DNA of 64,000 bases from Pseudomonas parakoreensis (GCF_021602155.1 NZ_BQHY01000010.1:1-64000), one strand, 5' to 3'; positions 27,556-36,573 are shown, counted from the stretch's first letter. Program-made: numbers and translations. Notes: generated from the sequence alone by a model not told the origin.

Positions 27556-27688
27556 TGTGGCGAGGGGATTTATCCCCGATGGGCGGCGAAGCTGCCCTGA
27601 AATCAGACACCTTGGTGTATCAAAATAATCCGGTTTGCCGGGTCTGGGGCCGCTTCGCGACCCATCGGGGATAAATCCCCTCACCACA
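27556..27688. repeat. REP doublet, family D
   Basis: TGTGGCGAGGGGATTTATCC and GGGGATAAATCCCCTCACCA arms inverted around about 80 bases, at the end of the sbcDC operon and facing the leftward gene at 27702. Confidence 0.9.
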
Positions 27689-27701
27689 ATGATCGGGTTG
27701 T

Positions 27702-27959
27702 CTAAGCCAGTGCGTTGCACATGCCCAGTGCCATGCAATCCACTTCAAACGGCCCAAGAAAATCGACCTCAGCCTTGATCGGCGGATTACCGGCCAGCAA
27801 CCCCTGCGAGTTGGCCCGTTCGATATTGTGAGCAATGCTGTGATTGGCCTCTATGGCCCGCGCCAGCGCACCGACCGAGCCTTGACCAAAACCGAGTAAC
27901 GCCGCGCCATTGGTCATCAATGCCAGACCGGCGATGACCCAGAGTCTGTAGCCTTTCAT
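27702..27959 (-). CDS. Small protein with N-terminal hydrophobic segment, unknown function
   Basis: The 85-residue product starts MKGYRLWVIAGLALMTNGAALLGFG, a hydrophobic N-terminal helix that could be a signal peptide or anchor. The rest is short with two late Cys (DCMALGMCNALA). It overlaps the preceding small gene (27956-28165) as ATGA, so the two are made together. I do not recognise a family; the tight coupling and shared hydrophobic character suggest a small membrane pair. Confidence 0.65.
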   Translation of the reverse strand: MKGYRLWVIAGLALMTNGAALLGFGQGSVGALARAIEANHSIAHNIERANSQGLLAGNPPIKAEVDFLGPFEVDCMALGMCNALA

Positions 27960-28165
27960 GCGCCGCTCACTCCTGCGAGTTCAGCACGATCAACCAGCAC
28001 GTCTGCGCGGTGTTCGAACTGGATGCCGGGGTGTGCGACTTCGATCGGTGCGTCGACGCTGTGTTGGGTTTGCGCGGCGATGCTGACGAACAGCACCAGG
28101 GCCAGGTAAAGACCGATGGCCAGGTAGGCGCCGCGCTTGGCTGAGGTGATGATTGAACTGGCCAT
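27956..28165 (-). CDS. Small single-span membrane protein, unknown function
   Basis: The 69-residue product MASSIITSAKRGAYLAIGLY... has one membrane helix at about residues 12-32 (YLAIGLYLALVLFVSIAAQ) and a polar C-terminal part outside. The ATG at 28165 has GGAG six bases upstream and is preferred over an in-frame ATG 18 bases earlier that lacks a ribosome site. It is the first gene of a two-gene unit with 27702-27959. No family recognised. Confidence 0.65.
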   Translation of the reverse strand: MASSIITSAKRGAYLAIGLYLALVLFVSIAAQTQHSVDAPIEVAHPGIQFEHRADVLVDRAELAGVSGA

Positions 28166-28330
28166 GATGTGCTCCGTGGGCATGTTTCAGTGCCGTCAGG
28201 ATCAATCAAAAAAGCCGTGGTAACCACTCAGGGTTTGCCATAGTAAACATCAGCTTGGTTGATTATTTAGGCCTTCTATCTCAGCGTTGGAGAAAACCTA
28301 TCGAGCGGAGATTTTTTGATCACGCATACG

Positions 28331-28403
28331 TGCAGGAGCTGCCGAAGGCTGCGATCTTTTGACGTTGAAGATCAAAAGATCGCAGCCTTCGGCAGCTCCT
28401 ACA
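28331..28403. repeat. REP doublet, family A
   Basis: GCAGGAGCTGCCGAAGGCTG and CAGCCTTCGGCAGCTCCTAC arms inverted around ATCTTTTGACGTTGAAGATC. The left end has TGCAGG where other copies have TGTAGG. Confidence 0.92.
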
Positions 28404-28426
28404 GGGAGTGGTGCCAAATCAGACTT

Positions 28427-28606
28427 TCAGTGTTGGGCTTTGTGATCCAGTGCGGCGTAGAAGTTGGCGCTCTGTTGCAGGTATTTCTGGGTGTAGCTCT
28501 GGGTGTGGGATTTTTTGCTGGCGATTTCAACGTTGGCACTGGCTGGCAATGCAACGGTGGCGGAGATGGCGGAAGCGGCGATGACGGAGAAGAGATTGAA
28601 GTTCAT
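28427..28606 (-). CDS. 59-residue secreted protein, unknown function
   Basis: Reading the reverse strand gives MNFNLFSVIAASAISATVAL then PASANVEIASKKSHTQSYTQ and a C-terminus ending LDHKAQH. It has a clean Sec signal peptide (cleavage after about ASA, residue 24) and a mature part of about 35 residues rich in Ser, Gln, Tyr and His. AGGG precedes the start codon by eight bases. The ORF is short, but the signal peptide, the ribosome site and the lack of a competing frame support it. A REP doublet lies just after its stop. I cannot name a family. Confidence 0.68.
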   Translation of the reverse strand: MNFNLFSVIAASAISATVALPASANVEIASKKSHTQSYTQKYLQQSANFYAALDHKAQH

Positions 28607-28735
28607 GGCGGTAACCCTCGTGTTCGGTTGGCTTGCTTTGCCCGGTTGGGCCGTGAAGCAAACTTAACGCTCGAGGGTTGATCGCTTGAAATGCTTTGTA
28701 GCATTACCGGATATCAGCGCGATTAATACAAAGAG

Positions 28736-28760
28736 ACAGGCCCCGTAAACCGGGGCCTGT
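28736..28760 (-). terminator. Hairpin terminator after the lactonase gene
   Basis: ACAGGCCCCG pairs exactly with CGGGGCCTGT over a five-base loop; on the reverse strand it is followed by a pyrimidine-rich CTCTTTGT stretch. It starts four bases after the leftward lactonase gene's stop. Confidence 0.8.
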
Positions 28761-28763
28761 GGC

Positions 28764-29939
28764 TTATTGTCGCACGATAAACTTCAGGTCACTGGGCGCG
28801 TCCATCGGTAGTTTCTGCACGGTTTTGCCGAGCAGACCGGTCTTGGCGTCACGCTCGACGACGACAATTTCGTTGCTCTTCTGGTTGGCGATCAGCAGGA
28901 ATTTGCCACTTGGATCGAGGCTGAATTCGCGCGGGTGATCGCCCTCCACCGAACGTTTTTGCAGTTCCTTGAGCTGGCCGCTCGCCGGATCGATCGCAAA
29001 GACCACCAGTTGGTTGGCGGTACCACGGTTGCTGACGTAGAGGAACTTGCCATCGGCCGACGCATGCAGCGCGGCGGCGGCTTTGTCCGAGGTCGGCTGA
29101 CCGGCAGCCAGATCGACCAGTTGCGTCTGGGTCAGCACGCCGTCGTGATAGTCGAACACTGCGACCTGTGCGCTCATTTCCATGGTCAGCCAGGCATGCT
29201 TGCCGTCCGCGCTGAACAGCAAGTGACGCGGGCCGCTGCCGGCCGGCAGGCTCACCGAAGCAGTTTTCGCCGGGGTCAATGGCAGCTCCGGGTTGGCTTT
29301 CGGGTCGAACTGGTAGATGAAGACCTTGTCCGCCCCCAGGTCGTTGGAGAACACGTAGCGGCCATCCGGCGAGGACACCGTCGAGTGCACGTGGTTCGAG
29401 GCCTGACGCTCGGGGTTGACCCGGCTCGCCGGGTGCGCGCTCATCTGCACCACCGGTTTGAGTTTGCCATCGGCACCGACCGGCAACACCGCGAGGGTGC
29501 CACCCGGATCTTCCATCACCGAATAGTTGCTGACGAACAGATGGCTGGCATCGCCGCTGAGGCTCGAATGGGTCGGCTCGTTGCCCAGGCTCTGCACTTG
29601 ATTGATCAGCGTCAGGACGTGGGTCTTGGGATCGATCGAATAGCTGCTGACGCGGCCGACCGGGTCTTTCTGGCCGGGACCGTTTTCATTGACCACGAAC
29701 AGCTGCTTCTGGTCTTTGGACAAGGTCAGCCATGACGGGTTTTCGCTCTTCACCACTTGCAGCGGCTTGGCGGCGATCTGGCCGGTGGCGCTGTCGAAAT
29801 TCATTCGATAGATGCCCTGGCTGGTGCCGGCGGTGTAGGAGCCGACCAGCAATTGATAGCTCTCGGCGCTGGCACTGGACAGGCCCATCGCACCGACGCT
29901 GCCGGCCATCAGCAATGGCCAGAATTTACGCATGTTCAT
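28764..29939 (-). CDS. Periplasmic lactonase-family beta-propeller protein
   Basis: The 391-residue protein has a signal peptide (MRKFWPLLMAGSVGAMGLSSASA) followed by a seven-bladed propeller of the 6-phosphogluconolactonase (YbhE) type: LLVGSYTAGTSQGIYRMNFD at the start, and repeated blades such as HSTVSSPDGRYVFSNDLGADKVFIY and PREFSLDPSGKFLLIANQKSNEIVV. The secreted location argues against a role in the cytosolic pentose phosphate pathway; a sugar lactone in the periplasm is more likely. It overlaps the upstream small acidic gene by one base (TAATG), so they form an operon. MRK at 29933 is an alternative start. Confidence 0.88.
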   Translation of the reverse strand: MNMRKFWPLLMAGSVGAMGLSSASAESYQLLVGSYTAGTSQGIYRMNFDSATGQIAAKPLQVVKSENPSWLTLSKDQKQLFVVNENGPGQKDPVGRVSSYSIDPKTHVLTLINQVQSLGNEPTHSSLSGDASHLFVSNYSVMEDPGGTLAVLPVGADGKLKPVVQMSAHPASRVNPERQASNHVHSTVSSPDGRYVFSNDLGADKVFIYQFDPKANPELPLTPAKTASVSLPAGSGPRHLLFSADGKHAWLTMEMSAQVAVFDYHDGVLTQTQLVDLAAGQPTSDKAAAALHASADGKFLYVSNRGTANQLVVFAIDPASGQLKELQKRSVEGDHPREFSLDPSGKFLLIANQKSNEIVVVERDAKTGLLGKTVQKLPMDAPSDLKFIVRQ

Positions 29940-30238
29940 TAATTGTCGTCCTCGTCGTCGCTGCTGCTGACCACATCACCGAGGCAGACCAGACGGTGCT
30001 CGCCGGTGGTCTTGGTGTCGCTGGCATAGCCAATGATCAGCCAGCTTTGCAGGTCTTCATCAAACGTTGCTGCTTCAACCTGAGCCGGGGTGAATTCCCA
30101 ATGCTTGGCCTCTCGGCCGTCGATGCATTCAATGTGCAGGTTGTCGTCTTCGTCGAGGGCGAATTCGAAGGCGTGCAAGCCATCGATTTCGACCATGCCG
30201 CAGTGTTCGAGGGCGTTGAGAAGGGTTTGGGCAGTCAT
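29939..30238 (-). CDS. Small acidic conserved protein, unknown function
   Basis: The 99-residue protein is acidic, ends in SSSDDEDDN and has a compact alpha/beta pattern (LLNALEHCGMVEIDGLHAFEFALDEDDNLHIECIDG, then WEFTPAQVEAATFDEDLQSWLIIGY). No signal peptide or membrane helix. It may belong to a Pseudomonas-restricted DUF family. It is coupled to the lactonase gene by a TAATG overlap and precedes it, so the two are made together, although one is cytosolic and the other secreted. Confidence 0.78.
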   Translation of the reverse strand: MTAQTLLNALEHCGMVEIDGLHAFEFALDEDDNLHIECIDGREAKHWEFTPAQVEAATFDEDLQSWLIIGYASDTKTTGEHRLVCLGDVVSSSDDEDDN

Positions 30239-30297
30239 GGCAAACAGTCTTTCTAGGGGGAAAGGGCCAATGATAGCTTATAGCGCCTCGATCCCTC

Positions 30298-30382
30298 TGT
30301 AGGAGCTGCCGAAGGCTGCGATCTTTTGATCTTGTTTTTTAAAATCAAAGTCAAAAGATCGCAGCCTTCGGCAGCTCCTACA
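30298..30382. repeat. REP doublet, family A
   Basis: Matched GCCGAAGGCTGCG / CGCAGCCTTCGGC arms around an AT-rich loop, between the acidic-protein gene and the aldehyde dehydrogenase gene. Confidence 0.92.
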
Positions 30383-30392
30383 GAGTGATGGG

Positions 30393-31973
30393 TCAGAGGG
30401 CGTCGCGCGAGGGCTTGCCGTCTACCAGCCGCTGAATGCGCAACGGGTTGGCGTTTTTCAGTGGTTCGGGCAGCAAGAAATCCGGGTAGTTCTGAAAGCA
30501 TACCGGGCGCAGGAACCGATCGATCGCCAGCGTCCCCACCGAGGTACCGCGCGCATCGGAAGTCGCCGGATACGGCCCGCCATGCACCATCGAATCACAC
30601 ACCTCCACACCCGTTGGATAACCATTGAGCAGAATGCGTCCGACTTTCTGTTCGAGCAGCGGCGTCAGTTCCGGGAAGCGTTCGAAGTCGGCCTGCTCGC
30701 CGATCATCGTCGCCGTCAGTTGCCCGTGCAGGCCCGACAGCGCCGCGCTGAGTTCGGCCTTGTCCGCCACTTCGACGATCACCGTGGTCGGGCCGAACAC
30801 TTCTTCCTGCAGCACTTCATCGCCGTTGATCAACAGGCTGACATCGGCCTTGAACAGTTGTGGCTGCGCCTGATTGCCCTGTTGCGGATTACCCGCCAGA
30901 TGCTCGATGCCGGAATGCGCCAGCAACCTTTGCAGACCCTTGCCGTAGCTGCCGAGGGTGCCGGCGTTGAGCATGGTTTGCGCCGGTTGGTCGCCAATCA
31001 GCCCGGCGACTTGCTGGACGAAGGCGCTGAACTGTGGCGAGCGAATACCAATGACCAAACCCGGGTTGGTACAGAACTGACCGCAGCCCTGCACCACGGA
31101 GGCGGTCAGGTCACGGGCGATGGCTTGCGAGCGCTCAGCCAAGGCTTGCGGCAGAACGATCACCGGGTTGATGCTCGACATTTCGGCGAACACCGGGATC
31201 GGTTGCGGCCGTGCCGCGGCCATGTCGCACAGTGCGCGGCCGCCCTTCAGCGAACCGGTGAAACCAACCGCCTGAATCGCCGGATGCTTGACCAGCCATT
31301 CGCCAACGCCAGCGCCGTAAATCATATTGAACACGCCTGCCGGCATCGCGGTTTTTTCCGCCGCGCGAACCAGAGCCTCGGCCACACATTCAGCGGTTGC
31401 CATATGACCTGAATGCGCCTTGAACACCACCGGGCAACCAGCGGCCAGCGCGGCAGCGGTATCGCCGCCCGCAGTGGAAAACGCCAACGGAAAGTTGCTC
31501 GCACCGAACACTGCCACCGGGCCGAGGCCGATGCGGTACTGGCGCAGATCCGGACGCGGTAACGGCTGGCGTTCCGGCAGCGGCAGATCAATTCGCGCGC
31601 CGTAGAAATCACCGCGCCGCAGGACTTTGGCAAACAGGCGCATCTGCCCGCTGGTGCGCCCGCGCTCGCCCTGAATGCGTCCGGCGGGCAGCGCGGTTTC
31701 ACGGCAGACCAGCGCGACGAAATCATCATCCAGCGCATCCAGTTCGTCGGCAATCGCGTCGAGAAATTGCGCGCGGCGTTCGGCGCTGAGGCTGCGATAG
31801 GCCGGGTACGCTGCGGCGGCGGCTTTGGCGGCGGCATCGACTTCGGCTTCAGTCGCTTGAATGAATGCGTACGGCAGCTGTTCGCCGGTGGTTGCGTCGA
31901 CGCTGTGCAGTGTCACGTCGCCCGCTGCGCTGCGCTGTCCGCCAATGAAGTTGTGTCCAGGAATCTGCGTCAT
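30393..31973 (-). CDS. 2-oxoglutarate semialdehyde (2,5-dioxovalerate) dehydrogenase
   Basis: The 526-residue aldehyde dehydrogenase has the class's fold: VAVFGASNFPLAFSTAGGDTAAALAAGCPVVFKAHSGHMAT (nucleotide region), AVGFTGSLKGGRAL, the catalytic Glu in PVFAEMSSINPV and the catalytic Cys in GCGQFCTNPGL. The divergent GASNFPLAFS and AEMSSINP motifs fit the ketoglutarate semialdehyde dehydrogenases of sugar-acid pathways. It follows the FAH-family gene by nine bases. Proposed role: oxidise 2-oxoglutarate semialdehyde made from a pentonate to 2-oxoglutarate for the TCA cycle. Confidence 0.9.
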   Translation of the reverse strand: MTQIPGHNFIGGQRSAAGDVTLHSVDATTGEQLPYAFIQATEAEVDAAAKAAAAAYPAYRSLSAERRAQFLDAIADELDALDDDFVALVCRETALPAGRIQGERGRTSGQMRLFAKVLRRGDFYGARIDLPLPERQPLPRPDLRQYRIGLGPVAVFGASNFPLAFSTAGGDTAAALAAGCPVVFKAHSGHMATAECVAEALVRAAEKTAMPAGVFNMIYGAGVGEWLVKHPAIQAVGFTGSLKGGRALCDMAAARPQPIPVFAEMSSINPVIVLPQALAERSQAIARDLTASVVQGCGQFCTNPGLVIGIRSPQFSAFVQQVAGLIGDQPAQTMLNAGTLGSYGKGLQRLLAHSGIEHLAGNPQQGNQAQPQLFKADVSLLINGDEVLQEEVFGPTTVIVEVADKAELSAALSGLHGQLTATMIGEQADFERFPELTPLLEQKVGRILLNGYPTGVEVCDSMVHGGPYPATSDARGTSVGTLAIDRFLRPVCFQNYPDFLLPEPLKNANPLRIQRLVDGKPSRDAL

Positions 31974-31982
31974 GGGAGCTCC

Positions 31983-32975
31983 TTAAAGGGTGCCGATGCT
32001 GTCCGGTTGAAAGGCCGCTGCTGCCGGCGCGATGCCGTTGACCAGCGGTGCGCCGAATTCGGCCTGGCTGATTTCAAACTGGTCGCCGGGTTGGGTGCGA
32101 ACGCCATCGGCGAACGACAGGGTCGCAGTGCCGAAGAAGTGAATGTGCACGTCGCCCGGGCGCAGGAACTGGCGGTATTTGAAATGGTGGTATTCAAGGT
32201 TGGCGAGGCTGTGGCACATGTTGGCTTCGCCACTGAGAAATTCGTTCTGCCACAGCACTTCGCCGTTACGCAGGATGCGACTGCTGCCGGCCAGATGTTG
32301 CGGCAGTTCGCCGGTACGCAGTTCCGGGCCGTAGCTGCAACTGCGCAGTTTCGAGTGGGCCAGGTACAGGTAATTCTTGCGCTCCATGACGTGATCGGAG
32401 AACTCGTTACCCACGGCGAAACCGAGGCGATAGGGTTTGCCGTCGTGGCCGATGACGTAGAGCCCGGCCATCTCCGGTTCCTCGCCGGCGTCTTCGGCGA
32501 ACGGCGGCAACGGGAAGGCTTCGCCCGGACGCACGACGATGCTGCCGTCGCCCTTGTAGAACCATTCCGGCTGCACGCCCGCCTGCCCCGCCGCTGGTTT
32601 GCCGCCCTCCACGCCCCATTTGAAGATGCGCATGGTGTCGGTCATTTGTGCTTCGTCGCCGGCCTGCTGGTGCATCTTGTCCCGCGCCGAGGCGCTGCCC
32701 AGGTGTGTCAGACCGGTACCGCTCACCAGCAGGTGCGCCGGGTCCGGATGATCCAGCGGCGGCAGGATGCGCCGGTCTTTGAGCAACTGCGCATAGTCAT
32801 GACCGATGCCCAGGCCGTGGGTTTGTACTTGCTGCTCCAGAGTGCCGCCGGCTTCGATGGCGGCCAGCGCGAGATCGCGTACGCTACGGGCGTCCTGCAC
32901 TTCGCGGATCAGCCCGTTGTCGACCACGCCGACGCGGCGCTCGCCGTTGATCAATTCGAATTGAACCAGATGCAT
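31983..32975 (-). CDS. Fumarylacetoacetate hydrolase-family protein, AraD1 type
   Basis: The 330-residue protein has an FAH-fold core: KLRSCSYGPELRTGELP, EVLWQNEFLSGEANMCHSLANLEYHHFKYRQFLRPGDVHIHFFGTATLSFADG and GDQFEISQAEFGAPLVN. AraD1-type members are placed in L-arabonate and related pentonate pathways as 2-keto-3-deoxypentonate dehydratases. Here it lies in one unit with the semialdehyde dehydrogenase and a transporter, divergent from an L-arabonate-dehydratase-like gene, supporting that role. The exact sugar acid is not fixed by sequence. A REP doublet separates it from the transporter gene. Confidence 0.85.
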   Translation of the reverse strand: MHLVQFELINGERRVGVVDNGLIREVQDARSVRDLALAAIEAGGTLEQQVQTHGLGIGHDYAQLLKDRRILPPLDHPDPAHLLVSGTGLTHLGSASARDKMHQQAGDEAQMTDTMRIFKWGVEGGKPAAGQAGVQPEWFYKGDGSIVVRPGEAFPLPPFAEDAGEEPEMAGLYVIGHDGKPYRLGFAVGNEFSDHVMERKNYLYLAHSKLRSCSYGPELRTGELPQHLAGSSRILRNGEVLWQNEFLSGEANMCHSLANLEYHHFKYRQFLRPGDVHIHFFGTATLSFADGVRTQPGDQFEISQAEFGAPLVNGIAPAAAAFQPDSIGTL

Positions 32976-33017
32976 AAATTTCTCCTGTAAACAAAACGTC
33001 GAAACACTGCAAAACCC

Positions 33018-33105
33018 TGTGGGAGCTGGCTTGCCAGCGATAGCAATCTGTCAGATACCGCTATGTTGGATGTGCCGCCGCCATCGCTGGCAAGCCAGCT
33101 CCCAC
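33018..33105. repeat. REP doublet, family C
   Basis: TGTGGGAGCTGGCTTGCCAG and CTGGCAAGCCAGCTCCCACA arms around about 48 bases. It sits inside the leftward pentonate unit, between transporter and FAH genes. Confidence 0.9.
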
Positions 33106-33133
33106 AGGGTTTGCGGTGATGGTTCGTTTGATA

Positions 33134-34456
33134 TCAGGTTCGGGTGGCACCGCGTGCGCTGGCGGCGAATTGCTCGGCTGGCAGGACGTGTTTGCGCTCA
33201 AGCACGCGGTAAACCACGCCGGTCAAAATCAAACCGAACACCATCACTGCGCTGAGGAAATACAACCCCGAACCCAGATTCCCGGTGTATTCCTTCAATG
33301 CGCCAATCACGAACGGCCCGATGTAACCACCGAGGTTGCCCACCGAGTTGATCAGGGCGATCCCCGCTGCCGCACTCGCACCGGCAAAGAACCGCCCCGG
33401 CAAGGTCCAGAACACCGCCGTGCAGGAAAACAGCGCGAACGCCACCAGACACAGCGCCGCCAGTTGTGCCACCGGCAGGGTGAGCCAGGCGCTGAAAAAC
33501 AGGCCCAGTGCACCCAGCACATAGAGCACCGCCAGGTGGCCGTAGCGATCGTTCATGCGGTCGGAGCTGCGTGGCACGATCAGCAGACCGACGATGCCGA
33601 AGATGTAGGGCACCGACGAGACGAAACCGGTCACCAGATCGCTGCCGCCAAACTGTTTGATCAGCGTCGGCAGCCACAGGCCAAGGCCATAAATGCTCAG
33701 GGTCACCGGCAGGTAAAACAGCGCCAGCAGCAACACCCGTTTGTCCTTGAGTGCATGCAGCGGGTTGCCGTGACGGGTCTGGCCGTATTCCTGCAAATCC
33801 TTTTTCAGCTCGCCGGTCAGCCAGTCTTTCTCGGCCTGATCCATCCACTTCACGTTTTGTGGGCCATCAGGCAGCCAGCGCAGGACCGGCCAGGTCAGCA
33901 GGATCGCCGGGGTGCCGATGACGATGAACAGCCACTGCCAGCCGTGCAGCCCAAGGATGCCGTCCATACCGAGCAAACCACCGGACACCGGGCCGGTGAT
34001 CATCATCGCAATCGGTTGGGAGAGGATGAACAGGCCGAGAATCTTGCCGCGATGGCGTACCGGGAACCATTGGGTGATGTAGTACAGAACGCCGGGGAAG
34101 AACCCCGCCTCCGCCGCGCCGAGCAGAAAGCGCATGACGTAGAAACTGTGCGGGCCCTGGACGAACGCCATGCCGATGGTGATCGCGCCCCAGGTGATCA
34201 TGATCCGCGCGAACCAGCGCCGCGCGCCGAAGCGTTCGAGCATCAGGTTGCTGGGGATTTCGAGAAGAAAGTAGCCGATGAAAAACAGCCCGGCGCCCAG
34301 CCCATAGGCCGCATCACCGATGCCGATGTCAGCGCCCATGTGCAGCTTGGCAAAGCCGACGGCGGAGCGATCCACATAGGCGATCAGGTACAGCAGGATC
34401 AGGAAGGGAATCAGTTTCAGCGTGATGCGGCGGATAAGCCGCAGTTCCTGGCTCAT
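33134..34456 (-). CDS. MFS transporter, anion:cation symporter type (sugar-acid uptake)
   Basis: The 440-residue protein has about twelve membrane helices and the ACS-family pattern near the N-terminus (LLYLIAYVDRSAVGFAKLHM, then YGLGAGLFFIGYFLLEIPSNLMLERFGARRW). ACS transporters carry organic anions such as galactarate, glucarate and pentonates with protons. It is the first gene of the leftward unit (transporter, FAH protein, dehydrogenase) and is divergent from the dehydratase gene, sharing a 194-base control region with a candidate GntR operator. Likely imports the acid degraded by this locus. Confidence 0.88.
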   Translation of the reverse strand: MSQELRLIRRITLKLIPFLILLYLIAYVDRSAVGFAKLHMGADIGIGDAAYGLGAGLFFIGYFLLEIPSNLMLERFGARRWFARIMITWGAITIGMAFVQGPHSFYVMRFLLGAAEAGFFPGVLYYITQWFPVRHRGKILGLFILSQPIAMMITGPVSGGLLGMDGILGLHGWQWLFIVIGTPAILLTWPVLRWLPDGPQNVKWMDQAEKDWLTGELKKDLQEYGQTRHGNPLHALKDKRVLLLALFYLPVTLSIYGLGLWLPTLIKQFGGSDLVTGFVSSVPYIFGIVGLLIVPRSSDRMNDRYGHLAVLYVLGALGLFFSAWLTLPVAQLAALCLVAFALFSCTAVFWTLPGRFFAGASAAAGIALINSVGNLGGYIGPFVIGALKEYTGNLGSGLYFLSAVMVFGLILTGVVYRVLERKHVLPAEQFAASARGATRT

Positions 34457-34550
34457 GGGATCGGTCTCCGATTGTTGTTTTTATAGAACCTCGGGGGACG
34501 CCTCTCGCGAAAAATCGCCAGGGCCGATCCCTCCGTCGAAAACGACTATA

Positions 34551-34561
34551 TAGTAATACTA
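34551..34561. promoter_or_regulatory. Candidate FadR-type GntR operator
   Basis: TAGTAATACTA is palindromic around its central base and fits the TNGTNNNACNA pattern recalled for FadR-subfamily GntR regulators. It lies in the divergent region between transporter and dehydratase genes, 90 bases before the dehydratase start. The GntR gene at 36574 is the likely binder. Confidence 0.5.
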
Positions 34562-34650
34562 ATTACGCAACAACACTTCCAAAGCGACGATTTTGCGCTT
34601 ATGTTTAGCCATGACTCGCAAACAATAGTCTTACAATAAGAGAATCGATC

Positions 34651-36387
34651 ATGTCTGAGAACAAACCCACCCTGCGCTCCGCCCAATGGTTTGGCACGGC
34701 CGACAAGAACGGCTTCATGTACCGCAGCTGGATGAAGAATCAGGGCATCGCCGACCACCAGTTCCACGGCAAGCCGATCATCGGCATCTGCAATACCTGG
34801 TCGGAACTGACCCCGTGCAACGCGCATTTCCGCCAGATTGCCGAGCACGTCAAACGCGGCGTGATCGAGGCCGGTGGCTTTCCGGTGGAATTCCCGGTGT
34901 TCTCCAATGGCGAGTCGAACCTGCGCCCCACCGCCATGCTCACCCGCAACCTGGCGAGCATGGATGTCGAAGAAGCGATTCGCGGCAACCCGATTGACGG
35001 CGTGGTGCTACTGACCGGCTGCGACAAGACCACCCCGGCGCTGCTGATGGGCGCGGCCAGTTGCGACGTGCCGGCGATCGTCGTCACTGGCGGACCGATG
35101 CTCAACGGCAAGCACAAGGGCAAGGACATCGGTTCCGGCACGGTGGTGTGGCAGCTCAGCGAGCAGGTCAAGGCCGGCACCATCACCCTCGACGATTTCC
35201 TCGCGGCCGAGGGCGGCATGTCGCGCTCGGCGGGTACCTGCAACACCATGGGCACCGCGTCGACCATGGCCTGCATGGCCGAAGCGCTGGGCACCTCGTT
35301 GCCGCACAACGCGGCGATTCCGGCAGTGGATGCGCGGCGTTATGTGCTGGCGCACATGTCCGGCATGCGCGCGGTGGAGATGGTGCGCGAAGATTTGCGC
35401 CTGTCGAAGATCCTGACCAAGGAAGCGTTTGAAAACGCCATTCGGGTCAACGCGGCGATCGGCGGTTCGACCAACGCGGTGATCCACCTGAAAGCCATCG
35501 CCGGGCGCATCGGCGTCGAGCTGGATCTGGACGACTGGACGCGTATCGGGCGCGGCATGCCGACCATCGTCGACCTGCAACCGTCCGGGCGCTTCCTGAT
35601 GGAAGAGTTTTACTACGCCGGAGGCTTGCCGGCGGTGCTACGGCGTCTCGGTGAGGCCAATCTGATCCCCAATCCGAACGCGCTGACCGTGAATGGCAAG
35701 ACGCTGGGCGAGAACACCAAAGACGCGCCGATCTATGGCGAAGACGAAGTGATCCGCACCCTCGACAATCCGATCCGCGCGGACGGCGGTATCTGCGTAT
35801 TGCGCGGGAATCTGGCACCGCTGGGAGCGGTACTCAAGCCATCCGCCGCGACCCCGGAATTGATGCAGCATCGGGGGCGCGCGGTGGTGTTCGAGAACTT
35901 CGACATGTACAAGGCGCGGATCAATGACCCGGAGCTGGATGTCGATAAAGACTCGATTCTGGTGATGAAAAACTGCGGGCCGAAGGGTTATCCCGGCATG
36001 GCCGAGGTGGGCAACATGGGCTTGCCGGCCAAGCTGCTGGCCCAAGGCGTGACCGACATGGTACGCATCTCGGATGCGCGGATGAGCGGCACCGCATACG
36101 GCACCGTGGTTTTGCACGTTGCCCCGGAAGCGGCGGCTGGCGGGCCGTTGGCGGTGGTGCAGGAAGGCGACTGGATCGAGCTCGATTGCGCCAGCGGGCG
36201 TTTGCATCTGGACATTCCGGATGCCGAACTGGCAGCGCGCATGGCGGATCTGCAGCCGCCGCAGCAGCTACTGGTCGGCGGCTATCGTCAGCTGTACATC
36301 GATCATGTGTTGCAGGCGGATCAGGGTTGCGATTTCGACTTCCTGGTCGGCTGCCGTGGAGCGGAAGTCCCGCGCCATTCCCACTAA
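34651..36387 (+). CDS. IlvD/Edd-family sugar-acid dehydratase (L-arabonate dehydratase-like)
   Basis: The 578-residue protein has the family's iron-sulfur ligand regions: GICNTWSELTPCN, LLTGCDKTTPALLMGAASCD and SRSAGTCNTMGTASTMACMAEALG, and the C-terminal KNCGPKGYPGMAEVG...DARMSGTAYG. The length and these motifs fit L-arabonate dehydratase rather than IlvD itself. It converts an aldonic acid to its 2-keto-3-deoxy form, the first step of a non-phosphorylative route completed by the FAH and dehydrogenase genes of the facing unit. D-xylonate or another acid remains possible. Confidence 0.9.
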   Translation: MSENKPTLRSAQWFGTADKNGFMYRSWMKNQGIADHQFHGKPIIGICNTWSELTPCNAHFRQIAEHVKRGVIEAGGFPVEFPVFSNGESNLRPTAMLTRNLASMDVEEAIRGNPIDGVVLLTGCDKTTPALLMGAASCDVPAIVVTGGPMLNGKHKGKDIGSGTVVWQLSEQVKAGTITLDDFLAAEGGMSRSAGTCNTMGTASTMACMAEALGTSLPHNAAIPAVDARRYVLAHMSGMRAVEMVREDLRLSKILTKEAFENAIRVNAAIGGSTNAVIHLKAIAGRIGVELDLDDWTRIGRGMPTIVDLQPSGRFLMEEFYYAGGLPAVLRRLGEANLIPNPNALTVNGKTLGENTKDAPIYGEDEVIRTLDNPIRADGGICVLRGNLAPLGAVLKPSAATPELMQHRGRAVVFENFDMYKARINDPELDVDKDSILVMKNCGPKGYPGMAEVGNMGLPAKLLAQGVTDMVRISDARMSGTAYGTVVLHVAPEAAAGGPLAVVQEGDWIELDCASGRLHLDIPDAELAARMADLQPPQQLLVGGYRQLYIDHVLQADQGCDFDFLVGCRGAEVPRHSH

Positions 36388-36399
36388 CACCGTCGCCCC

Positions 36400-36488
36400 T
36401 GTGGGAGCTGGCTTGCCAGCGATTACGGTCTGCCAGCTGACATTCATGTTGACTGACACCCCGCCATCGCTGGCAAGCCAGCTCCCAC
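36400..36488. repeat. REP doublet, family C
   Basis: TGTGGGAGCTGGCTTGCCAG and CTGGCAAGCCAGCTCCCACT arms, between the dehydratase and GntR genes. Confidence 0.9.
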
Positions 36489-36573
36489 TTTTGCTTTGTG
36501 TATCCACCTCAAGATTGTCTGGTGCCTGCTATGATGCGCGGCATCTCCATCGCTCAGGATCGCGCCGTTCCCC

